A stretch of DNA of 11,876 nucleotides, taken from assembly GCA_905236545.1 (NCBI GenBank), contig CAJOQO010000099.1, forward strand, positions 1 to 11,876, read 5' to 3'. The notes beneath the pieces were generated by a model. The model made no database searches, was not told the DNA's origin, and worked only from the letters and a program-made list of their open reading frames with translations. The DNA comes from an uncultured Lachnospiraceae bacterium (GTDB taxonomy: Bacteria > Bacillota > Clostridia > Lachnospirales > Lachnospiraceae). Numbering within the stretch: the first letter of the stretch is position 1; each line of letters starts with the position of its first letter. Positions 1 through 5,528 of the stretch are shown piece after piece. Made by a program: the position numbers and the translations under genes.

Positions 1-19
1 CTTCTTCTTATCTGTCAGA

Positions 20-1096
20 TTATCTGTCAGTCATACTGTATGTAAACACCTCGGATATTTCCCTGTCGTAACCGTCATAAAAACCGCTCGGCATCCCAAG
101 TATGATCCTCGCGCCTCTGTTATACAGAAGAAGCAGACTGCCTGTATCCTTATCAAAGGTCAGGCCTTCGATTTCTCCCTGCTTTGTCACATCATCGAAG
201 GTCCTCTCCAGCGTAACGGTGCAGAAGGTACTGTTATCCGTGATCTTTGTCCGGTACAGATGATCGGGTTCATTGTCATCGGCAGTTCCGTCATCCGCCG
301 TCATATAGAGATAACCATCATAGTATGCGATTCCCTGCAGCCACTGAGGCGGCATCTGCAGGTGAACCTTTCCAAGATACTTTCCCGTTTCCAGATCGTA
401 CCTGTACAGATAGCGGCCGCTTTCCTCTCCGACCCAGGAACACATCCAGACAGACTTTGTATCCGGATCCACCGCGATTCCGGAGCACTCAAGCTGTCCG
501 CTTTCCTCGTTAAAGGAGAAGGTCCTTTTCAGTTTAAGCGTATCGCCATCGTAAACGGCGATCTGGATATTCTTGCCGACGCCATCCATGAAATACTCGG
601 CGCCGATATACAGTTCATTCTCGTATACATCGATATCCGCGATGTGATTGACCTCCATCTCATAGCCCTCAAAGGGGGATTCATTTTTCAGAATCAGATT
701 CCAGTCCTTATCATATTTTGCAAGGGTGGTGGAACCGCTCACCCAGTAATACCCGCCCTCGGCGCATACGCCCTGTCTTCCCTCAACCTCCACAGAACCG
801 GTCAGGGTATACGCATGTACCGGCAGCAAAGCGGCAGGGTCATCCTCCGGCCTTGACGACGCGGCTGCCTCCGTCTCCTCTCCCTGCGTCCGGCCGTCCG
901 CATCATCAAATGCGTCATCCGCACCATCAAACGCGTCATCCGCATCATAAAGATCCTTCTGGTTCTCTTCCTCATCATACGCTTTATGAGTTTCCCGCTG
1001 TATCTTCCCGCCGGCATCCTTGCCATAAGCAATCGATACGCAGCCAAGCATCAGCGTACCGGCAAGCAGCCCAATCGTGGTCTTTCTAAGCAGCAT
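20..1096 (-). CDS. exported beta-propeller-like protein with acidic repeat linker
   Basis: A 358-residue protein that I recognise only as a likely extracellular beta-propeller. The start at 1096 is chosen because AAGGAG lies a few bases upstream; a TTG start 18 bases further out would place that site inside the gene. Residues 1-25 are a signal peptide (MLLRK, then a hydrophobic core). LMLGC at 15-19 fits a lipoprotein lipobox, so the protein may be lipid-anchored; signal peptidase I cleavage near AYG is the alternative. Residues 26-90 are a low-complexity acidic linker holding DADDAFDGADDAFDDADG. From about 95 to the end there are repeating short strand patterns such as KYDKDWNL, GIAVDPDTKSVWMCSW, YRYDLETGKYLG, GIAYYDGYLYM and GLTFDKDTGSLLLLY. 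These are typical of propeller or SdiA-regulated/YjiK-like folds. No catalytic residues can be assigned. It is divergent from the exported protein at 1339 and the promoter at 1161-1190 reads into it. Confidence 0.8.
   Translation of the reverse strand: MLLRKTTIGLLAGTLMLGCVSIAYGKDAGGKIQRETHKAYDEEENQKDLYDADDAFDGADDAFDDADGRTQGEETEAAASSRPEDDPAALLPVHAYTLTGSVEVEGRQGVCAEGGYYWVSGSTTLAKYDKDWNLILKNESPFEGYEMEVNHIADIDVYENELYIGAEYFMDGVGKNIQIAVYDGDTLKLKRTFSFNEESGQLECSGIAVDPDTKSVWMCSWVGEESGRYLYRYDLETGKYLGKVHLQMPPQWLQGIAYYDGYLYMTADDGTADDNEPDHLYRTKITDNSTFCTVTLERTFDDVTKQGEIEGLTFDKDTGSLLLLYNRGARIILGMPSGFYDGYDREISEVFTYSMTDR
900..948. repeat. 21 bp tandem repeat, about 2.3 copies, inside the acidic linker
   Basis: Units at 900-920 and 921-941 differ at only two positions, and a partial third unit starts at 942. 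The unit is a multiple of three and encodes a seven-residue acidic repeat (DDAFDGA / DDAFDDA) in the linker of the exported protein on the minus strand. Such in-frame repeats commonly expand or contract by slippage; that behaviour here is inferred. Confidence 0.85.
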
Positions 1097-1160
1097 AATT
1101 CTCTCCTTACACAATAATGAGCAATCGTATCCACCCTATCCTGTTGAATCGGCTCATTCG

Positions 1161-1190
1161 ATTATAGCACACAGGACGCTCACAGGTGAA
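1161..1190 (-). promoter_or_regulatory. sigma-A type extended -10 promoter for the 20-1096 gene
   Basis: On the minus strand a perfect TATAAT (1161-1166) is preceded by TGC, giving an extended -10. A weak -35, TTCACC (1185-1190), lies 18 bp upstream. The predicted 5' leader is about 60 bases and ends in the AAGGAG ribosome binding site. The -35 overlaps one half of a GTGAACA/TGTTCAC inverted pair. Confidence 0.65.
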
Positions 1191-1248
1191 CAAAATATGC
1201 CGCCTGGTGATCAGACAGAAAAATGATCCATGGACACAATATGTTCAC
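1186..1248. promoter_or_regulatory. inverted heptamer pair in the divergent promoter region
   Basis: GTGAACA at 1186-1192 and its exact inverse TGTTCAC at 1242-1248 are separated by 49 bp. Both continue into AT-rich tails that resemble each other (AAATATG and, on the other strand, TATTG). The left copy overlaps the -35 of the leftward promoter, so a repressor or looping protein could act here. The match is short and the role is a guess. Confidence 0.3.
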
Positions 1249-1338
1249 ATTATTGATCTATGATTGTCACGCATTATTCGCAGTATTCACTGTGAAACTC
1301 ACTGTAAATCCATAATCTGAACTGGAGGAATGTATTCT

Positions 1339-2301
1339 ATGAGAAGAACAATTGCGGCAGCTGCAACTGCCATATTTGCAGTATCGATGGTTACCACCGC
1401 TTTTGCAGATGATGTTACCGTCAGAACTTCGGTCGGCTCCGGAGAGGTCGTTTTCACGGAGACATCGGAAAAAGCGGAGATCTCCGAAGCAGATCTGACC
1501 AGCCTCGTAAAGAATGGCATCAAATCCCTGAATGAGAGTGAAGCGTTCAACGCATTCGTGGATGCGGAAGCATCCGTTACACTGAATCTCAGTGAAAAGA
1601 ATGCGATCAATCTCGTTGGAAGCGCCATCGGCACCTTCAATCGGAACCAGAATGACGGATATGCCTCTTTTTCCTATTCTCTGGAAGGAATCGGCGATCC
1701 TCAGAACGGGAAATATGAATCGTATCACTGGGTAAAGGATGATACCCATTATACTGCCGAATCATCCGGAAACGGCTGGACTGTAAAGGAAGAGGATCTC
1801 ATCTCTAAGGTTCTCGAACAGCTGGAGGACTCAATGGATGCGGAAGAGGTCAAGGATGTCTCTCTGGAAGGACTGCTTCCGAATCTTTACGAGGAGAACG
1901 GAGAGAAATACTATGTCTGCCTGTACAACAAGGACACGCTGATGAAGTCTGTCAGCAACATCCCCGGAGCGGAGCTGTATACCGCCATGGCGGAAGGTTA
2001 CCTGGAAGACAACGATATTAAGCTGATCGCGGTCGTGAACGCCAAAACCGGTCTTCTTCGTGCCTTCTCCCTGGATGCTTCCGGCGCCAGGGGCCAGCTT
2101 CCCGGAGAACTGTTAGGCGCAGAAGGCTCGATGAGCTACAGTGCCGGCGACCTCTATGCCACGATCCTCCTGGATACGGATGCGCAGACGATCGAGATTC
2201 CGGAAGAAGTCCTGAACACTCCGGTAACCAGGGAAGAGGGACTTGATCTGGATCTCAACTCGCTGCTGGGCAGCCTCGGTGTTGAGGGTGGCAACGAGTA
2301 A
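1339..2301 (+). CDS. exported acidic protein of unknown function
   Basis: A 320-residue secreted protein that I do not recognise. GGAGG at 1324-1328 sits 10 bases before the ATG at 1339. Another ATG at 1330 directly abuts the GGAGG and is too close to be used. Residues 1-23 form a clear signal peptide (MRR, alanine-rich core, AFA before D24); no lipobox cysteine follows. The mature part is acidic, rich in Glu, Asp, Ser and Leu, and has no membrane segment. It alternates helix-like stretches (SEADLTSLVKNGIKSLNES, EEDLISKVLEQLEDSMDAEE) with strand-like ones (YASFSYSLEGI, LIAVVNAKTGLLRAFSLD). A periplasmic half-barrel fold of the LolA/LppX or DUF6612 kind is conceivable, but this is only an impression. 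It is transcribed divergently from the other exported gene and ends at a terminator. Confidence 0.8.
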   Translation: MRRTIAAAATAIFAVSMVTTAFADDVTVRTSVGSGEVVFTETSEKAEISEADLTSLVKNGIKSLNESEAFNAFVDAEASVTLNLSEKNAINLVGSAIGTFNRNQNDGYASFSYSLEGIGDPQNGKYESYHWVKDDTHYTAESSGNGWTVKEEDLISKVLEQLEDSMDAEEVKDVSLEGLLPNLYEENGEKYYVCLYNKDTLMKSVSNIPGAELYTAMAEGYLEDNDIKLIAVVNAKTGLLRAFSLDASGARGQLPGELLGAEGSMSYSAGDLYATILLDTDAQTIEIPEEVLNTPVTREEGLDLDLNSLLGSLGVEGGNE

Positions 2302-2309
2302 GGAGAACC

Positions 2310-2333
2310 GGTTCATCAGAGGGATGAATCTTT
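2310..2333 (+). other. small 8 bp hairpin after the stop codon
   Basis: GGTTCATC (2310-2317) pairs with GATGAATC (2323-2330) through one G-T wobble, with a five-base loop, followed by only three T residues. It may stabilise the 3' end or act with the stronger terminator just downstream; on its own it is weak. Confidence 0.4.
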
Positions 2334-2340
2334 GATCATG

Positions 2341-2394
2341 AGCTGTGAAGAAACGGGATCAGGTCAATCCCGCGCTTCACAGCTTCTTCATTTG
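2341..2394 (+). terminator. intrinsic terminator-like hairpin downstream of the 1339-2301 gene
   Basis: AGCTGTGAAG (2341-2350) pairs perfectly with CTTCACAGCT (2375-2384). Inside this a second stem, CGGGAT (2354-2359) with ATCCCG (2367-2372), closes a seven-base loop. An AAA/CG internal loop separates the two stems. The tail TCTTCATTTG is T-rich but interrupted, so termination may be incomplete and could let transcription continue into the downstream dehydrogenase gene. Confidence 0.75.
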
Positions 2395-2399
2395 TAATG

Positions 2400-2458
2400 A
2401 TTCAGCACCCCCACACAGCAAAGAGCACGAAGTGTTCTGAGCAATGGGGGTTCTGAAT
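2400..2458 (+). promoter_or_regulatory. structured RNA leader before the dehydrogenase gene
   Basis: Two nested helices can form. The outer one pairs ATTCAG (2400-2405) plus ACCCCCA (2407-2413) with TGGGGGT (2445-2451) plus CTGAAT (2453-2458), broken only by a C/T mismatch. Inside it, AGAGCAC (2422-2428) pairs with GTGTTCT (2432-2438) around a GAA loop. It ends 7 bases before the AAAGGAG ribosome binding site at 2465-2471. It does not match a riboswitch class I know. It may be a regulatory leader, a protein-binding site or an mRNA-stabilising structure. Confidence 0.45.
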
Positions 2459-2479
2459 GCTGTCAAAGGAGCAGGCGGC

Positions 2480-3259
2480 ATGAAAATCGCTGTCATAACC
2501 GGAGCATCCAGCGGCCTCGGAAAAGAATATGTGAAAGAGCTGGGCCGGACGGAAACCGGAATAGAGGAAATCTGGGCAATTGCCAGACGAAAGGACCGCC
2601 TTCAGGAACTCAGTGCCCTGTCCGGGATACCGGTCAGGGCGCTGTCCTGTGATCTGGTTGAAAAAAGCAGCATTGATGAGCTGTCAAAGCTGATGTCGGA
2701 AGAAAAACCCGAGATCAGGATCCTCATCAATGCCGCCGGTTTCGGAAAGATCGGAAGCAGCGTGGACATCGGCCTGGAAGAAACAGACAGAATGATCGAT
2801 CTGAACTGCCGCGCCGCGGTAGATATGACATACATCTGCATCCCTTATATGAGTGCAGGCTCCAGGATCATGGAGATCTGCTCCACTTCCGGTTTTCAGC
2901 CGTTCCAGTACCTGAACGTATACGCCGCGTCCAAGGCTTTCCTGTACCGGTTTTCCAGAGCGCTGAGAGTAGAGCTGTTTTCCGCGGGGATTAAAGTGAC
3001 AGCGGTCTGCCCCTATTGGATCAAAGATACGGAATTCATTCCTTTCGCGGAAAATGCGGGAGCCGGTCGTAAGAAAAAGATCCGGCATTATCCGCTTTCC
3101 TCCAGCGTGCATTCCGTAGCGGTGCATTCCCTTCTGGATTCGAGGCTGGGGCTTGCGGTATCCACTCCCGGAATCATGTGCACCATCCACAGGATTGCGG
3201 CAAAGGTGATTCCCGCGGAACTGATGATGGGAATCTGGGCAGTTCTCCGGCGGATCTGA
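2480..3259 (+). CDS. short-chain dehydrogenase/reductase (SDR), probably NADP-dependent
   Basis: A 259-residue classical SDR, an oxidoreductase that interconverts an alcohol and a carbonyl using NAD(P)H. Start 2480 is chosen because AAAGGAG lies 8 bases upstream; an in-frame ATG at 2444 lies within a hairpin and lacks such a site. The Rossmann glycine motif TGASSGLG is at residues 7-14. ARR at 35-37, after the second strand, suggests a preference for NADP(H). NAAG is at 84-87. The catalytic set is complete: Asn109, Ser135 and YAASK with Tyr148 and Lys152 (Ser-Tyr spacing 13, as usual). The C-terminal substrate loop (about 165-230) is variable and the substrate cannot be named. The tail after about 230 is hydrophobic and basic (PAELMMGIWAVLRRI) and may touch the membrane. 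The gene follows a terminator and structured leader and converges on the minus-strand genes. Confidence 0.92.
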   Translation: MKIAVITGASSGLGKEYVKELGRTETGIEEIWAIARRKDRLQELSALSGIPVRALSCDLVEKSSIDELSKLMSEEKPEIRILINAAGFGKIGSSVDIGLEETDRMIDLNCRAAVDMTYICIPYMSAGSRIMEICSTSGFQPFQYLNVYAASKAFLYRFSRALRVELFSAGIKVTAVCPYWIKDTEFIPFAENAGAGRKKKIRHYPLSSSVHSVAVHSLLDSRLGLAVSTPGIMCTIHRIAAKVIPAELMMGIWAVLRRI

Positions 3260-3271
3260 CGCACAGGAAAA

Positions 3272-3321
3272 CAGCCCCCGCCCTGATCAGATGGATCCGC
3301 GTTCCAGGTAAGTGGGGGCTG
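3272..3321. terminator. shared convergent terminator
   Basis: CAGCCCCC (3272-3279) pairs with GGGGGCTG (3314-3321). An inner CCTG/CAGG (3282-3285 with 3305-3308) can shorten the large loop. It starts 13 bases after the dehydrogenase stop and lies 5 bases beyond the stop of the leftward membrane-protein gene. On the minus strand it is followed by GTTTTCC and on the plus strand by a broken T-rich tail, so it can serve both directions and probably works better for the minus strand. Confidence 0.7.
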
Positions 3322-3326
3322 AATCG

Positions 3327-3608
3327 TTACCTTTCTTTTCTCCTTCTGCATCGCTGGATTACCTTCTTTAAAAACAGGGTGATCACCACACACAATGGGA
3401 AGAACGGAGTAAACGGACCGGCCCAGAACAGAAGGTACGCTGTCGCTGCCGCAAAGCACCACTTCCATCCGAAAATGGCATAAAACAGGTATCCGCCCCA
3501 TACCGGAAAATACATAACCGCAACAACCAGGGCAAACAGAATGACTGTTTCCCTGTTGCCGCACTCGTCTTTTATCCGTTTCAGAAAACGAATCGCCTTT
3601 TCCTTCAT
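3327..3608 (-). CDS. small multi-pass membrane protein
   Basis: A 93-residue protein with a basic, cytoplasmic-looking N terminus (MKEKAIRFLKRIKDECGNRE). It has two or three hydrophobic spans at about 21-44, 48-64 and 66-81, rich in aromatic residues (FPVWGGYLFYAIFGWKWCF, FWAGPFTPFFP). The C terminus, KKVIQRCRRRKER, is very basic. I recognise the type as a conserved hypothetical of Clostridia but know no function. The ATG at 3608 is used because its A is the last base of the stop codon of the upstream 49-residue gene (TGATG overlap). This implies translational coupling, and no separate strong ribosome binding site is seen. The gene ends just before the shared convergent terminator. Confidence 0.8.
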   Translation of the reverse strand: MKEKAIRFLKRIKDECGNRETVILFALVVAVMYFPVWGGYLFYAIFGWKWCFAAATAYLLFWAGPFTPFFPLCVVITLFLKKVIQRCRRRKER

Positions 3609-3757
3609 CACGCCACGTTCTTCTGGCCAAAAAACTCCGGTATCTTATCCTTACAGGATGCGCCCAGCCATTCCATCATCTCCTGCATGCTCGGCGCGAT
3701 ACCGTACAAATTGATATACGTCTGGATACACATCCTGATCTGCTGTTCTTTTTCCAT
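3608..3757 (-). CDS. 49-residue protein resembling the first half of a LexA-type helix-turn-helix
   Basis: A small gene that is easily missed. It reads MEKEQQIRMCIQTYINLYG and continues IAPSMQEMMEWLGASCKD to end in GQKNVA. Support comes from a near-perfect ribosome binding site AAAGGAGGTG (3765-3774) 7 bases before the ATG, and from a TGATG overlap with the next gene. The pattern of hydrophobic residues, then G19, P22-S23, E26 and L31-G32, resembles the N-terminal helices of LexA (segments such as GYPPSVREIGEAVGL). The region after G32 is too short for the full recognition helix and wing. It may bind DNA as an oligomer, or keep only the fold. Coupling to the membrane protein suggests the two act together, for instance as a regulator or antitoxin-like partner; that is inference only. 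Confidence 0.75.
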   Translation of the reverse strand: MEKEQQIRMCIQTYINLYGIAPSMQEMMEWLGASCKDKIPEFFGQKNVA

Positions 3758-3764
3758 TCGGGCA

Positions 3765-3774
3765 CACCTCCTTT
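3765..3774 (-). promoter_or_regulatory. strong ribosome binding site of the 49-residue gene
   Basis: On the minus strand this reads AAAGGAGGTG, a ten-base match to the 3' end of 16S rRNA, with 7 bases to the ATG at 3757. It is the main evidence that the very short gene is translated. Confidence 0.85.
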
Positions 3775-3803
3775 ACTTTGCTCTCATTCTCCTTCAGTTT
3801 AGA

Positions 3804-3833
3804 GGATGTCTGTGTCCACTTTGTGGAGCATCC
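3804..3833. promoter_or_regulatory. inverted repeat upstream of the small-protein pair
   Basis: TCCAC-TTT-GTGGA (3815-3827) is an inverted repeat with a three-base centre, flanked by a second pair GGATG (3804-3808) and CATCC (3829-3833). It sits about 50-75 bases upstream of the 49-residue gene, in the 130 bp gap after the activase gene. It could be an operator for the helix-turn-helix-like product or an RNA hairpin. No convincing promoter hexamers were found in the gap; TATATA near 3850 is a weak -10 candidate. Confidence 0.35.
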
Positions 3834-3887
3834 ATGAAGGAATCATTCATATATACGAAGCAACTTCAAGGAAGGATAACGCAGTGC

Positions 3888-5528
3888 TCAGCCGCGATCC
3901 AGAGCAATGAGCGCCGCCCCCAGCGCACCGCACAGCTGCGCCATGTCCGAAACAAAGATCTGCTCTCCAAGCTTTTCCTCCAGCGCCTTTACAACTCCCC
4001 TGTTCTGAGCCACACCACCCGTCATGATATAGGACGGCTCACCTCCAAGACGATGAACCAGGGATACGGTCTTTCCTGCCACAGCCATATCGAGTCCGTG
4101 AATGATATCCTCCGCGGGAGTGTTCTGAGCAATCAGCGAGACGACCTCAGATTCGGCAAAGACCGTGCACATGCTGGAGATCGCGACCTCGTTCTGCCAA
4201 TGAAGCCCCATTTCACTCATCTGAGACAGGCTGAGCTCCATGGTCCGTGCCATCATGTCCAGAAACCGCCCGGTACCTGCAGCGCATTTATCATTCATCA
4301 CAAAATTGATCACAGCGCCGGTCTCATCGATTCTGATCACCTTGGAATCCTGCCCGCCGATGTCAATCACCGTACGGGCTTCCGGAGAAAGAAAATGGGC
4401 GCCTCTGGCGTGGCAGGTAATCTCCGTAACAGAAGTATCGCAGACGCCGGTCGTCTCACGTCCATACCCCGTTGCAACAATGGCATCCAGATCGGACAGG
4501 GACAGGCCCGCCCTTGCGAGGGCGCTGTCCAGGGCTTTCCTTGCGCCGGATGCGGCGCCCTTTCCCGTGGGCAGAACAGCCGAGCCGATCATCCGGCCCT
4601 CCCGGTCCAGGATCACAGCATCGGTGCTGGAGGAGCCGCTGTCCACCCCCGCAACATAGCGAATCCTGTGATTCCTTCCGGACGCAATACCGCCCTGCGC
4701 CTGTATGGTTTCGTTAAATGCATCAAGCCGTGTGTGCAGCTGTCCGCCTGAGAGCGGCGTACTGTCCGTTTCGATCTTCAAGAGAGGCACCTCGCTGTTT
4801 TCCCTGCGCTGCCGGTAGGCAAAGCCGTAGTAATCACAGAATTTCACCGTATGACAGATGATGCCTGCAGCGTAAGGATCGGATTCTTCCCTGCGAAAAA
4901 GCATCCGCATGCAGGGATGCTCCTGTTTCAGGAGCGCACCGGCATAACCGGCATAGAATTCACCCCCCGCCGGTTCCGGAAGCCGGCGGCTGCCGGTACA
5001 GGTACCATCCGTCACCGGAAGGGAAGTCCTTTCACGGATCGTGTTCAGCAGGACTTTTCCGCCATGGGCTCCGGTCAGGAGAATATGCGGTTCTTTCCGA
5101 TCCTCCGCCTGTGCGGACTTATGCCAGGAGGCGAATGCCCTTTCTTCCTTCAGACGGCACCCAAAGGCCCGCTCCAGGGCTTCGCTCAGGCGCCGCAGTT
5201 CTTTTCTGATCAGGGAAACCTCCGCGTTCCCGCATTTATGCGGAAGGGAAAACAGAAAGAGAAACTTCATTCTCCCCTGGTCAAGAAGCACATCGTAGAT
5301 CCGGCGGCAGACATCGCAGCAGTCCACCAGGAGCAGGCTGTCAATTCCTTTTTCCAGAACCTCTTCCAGAACCGCTTTCCCATAGCCGCAGAGATTGGGA
5401 TGCGCGCAGCTGTCGGCGCACTCAAAAGACGCCGGAGCCGGATCCAGCCGTTCCGAGGGAACGCCAAACCCGTCAAGCAGTTCCAGCGGCGTGTATTTGC
5501 AGACATAGTAAACCGTGTCAGTCGTCAT
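3888..5528 (-). CDS. 2-hydroxyacyl-CoA dehydratase-type domain fused to an ATP-dependent [4Fe-4S] activase
   Basis: A 546-residue fusion. Residues 5-280 form a complete dehydratase/benzoyl-CoA reductase-type (HGD-D) domain: KYTPLELLDGFG (11-22), CGYGKAV (47-53), DCCDVCRRIYDVL (69-81), the LLTGAHGGK turn (150-158), YAGALLKQEHPCMRM (195-209), FCDYY (230-234) and LKIETDSTPLSGGQLHTRLD (250-269). C47, C70 or C71 and C231 are likely iron-sulfur ligands. Residues 288-546 form an HgdC/FldI-type activase of the ASKHA ATPase fold: phosphate motifs GVDSGSSSTD (294-303) and DIGGQDSKV (389-397) and the adenosine motif TGGVAQN (503-509). Cys415 (NDKCAAGTG) and Cys454 (SMCTVFAESE) are 39 residues apart, as in the dimer-bridging cluster of HgdC. 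Activases hydrolyse ATP to send a low-potential electron to the dehydratase. Start 5528 overlaps the upstream gene by 11 bases and follows GGAGAAGGGAAAG; a reading start at 5618 would add 30 residues unlike the family. The substrate is unknown; a double-cubane cluster reductase is the alternative. Confidence 0.9.
   Translation of the reverse strand: MTTDTVYYVCKYTPLELLDGFGVPSERLDPAPASFECADSCAHPNLCGYGKAVLEEVLEKGIDSLLLVDCCDVCRRIYDVLLDQGRMKFLFLFSLPHKCGNAEVSLIRKELRRLSEALERAFGCRLKEERAFASWHKSAQAEDRKEPHILLTGAHGGKVLLNTIRERTSLPVTDGTCTGSRRLPEPAGGEFYAGYAGALLKQEHPCMRMLFRREESDPYAAGIICHTVKFCDYYGFAYRQRRENSEVPLLKIETDSTPLSGGQLHTRLDAFNETIQAQGGIASGRNHRIRYVAGVDSGSSSTDAVILDREGRMIGSAVLPTGKGAASGARKALDSALARAGLSLSDLDAIVATGYGRETTGVCDTSVTEITCHARGAHFLSPEARTVIDIGGQDSKVIRIDETGAVINFVMNDKCAAGTGRFLDMMARTMELSLSQMSEMGLHWQNEVAISSMCTVFAESEVVSLIAQNTPAEDIIHGLDMAVAGKTVSLVHRLGGEPSYIMTGGVAQNRGVVKALEEKLGEQIFVSDMAQLCGALGAALIALDRG

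Noticed and set aside
2400..2458. T-box, SAM, TPP or other common riboswitch
   Set aside because: None of the conserved core motifs of these classes, such as the T-box sequence, were found; the element is also small.
2444..2479. Upstream ATG start for the dehydrogenase
   Set aside because: Twelve extra residues before the Rossmann fold are unusual, the ATG sits within a hairpin stem, and the ATG at 2480 has a well-placed AAAGGAG.
3687..4751. Long open frame (354 codons) on the plus strand
   Set aside because: Antisense to the activase domain and the 49-residue gene; its product is of low-complexity composition with no recognisable motif and no ribosome binding site.
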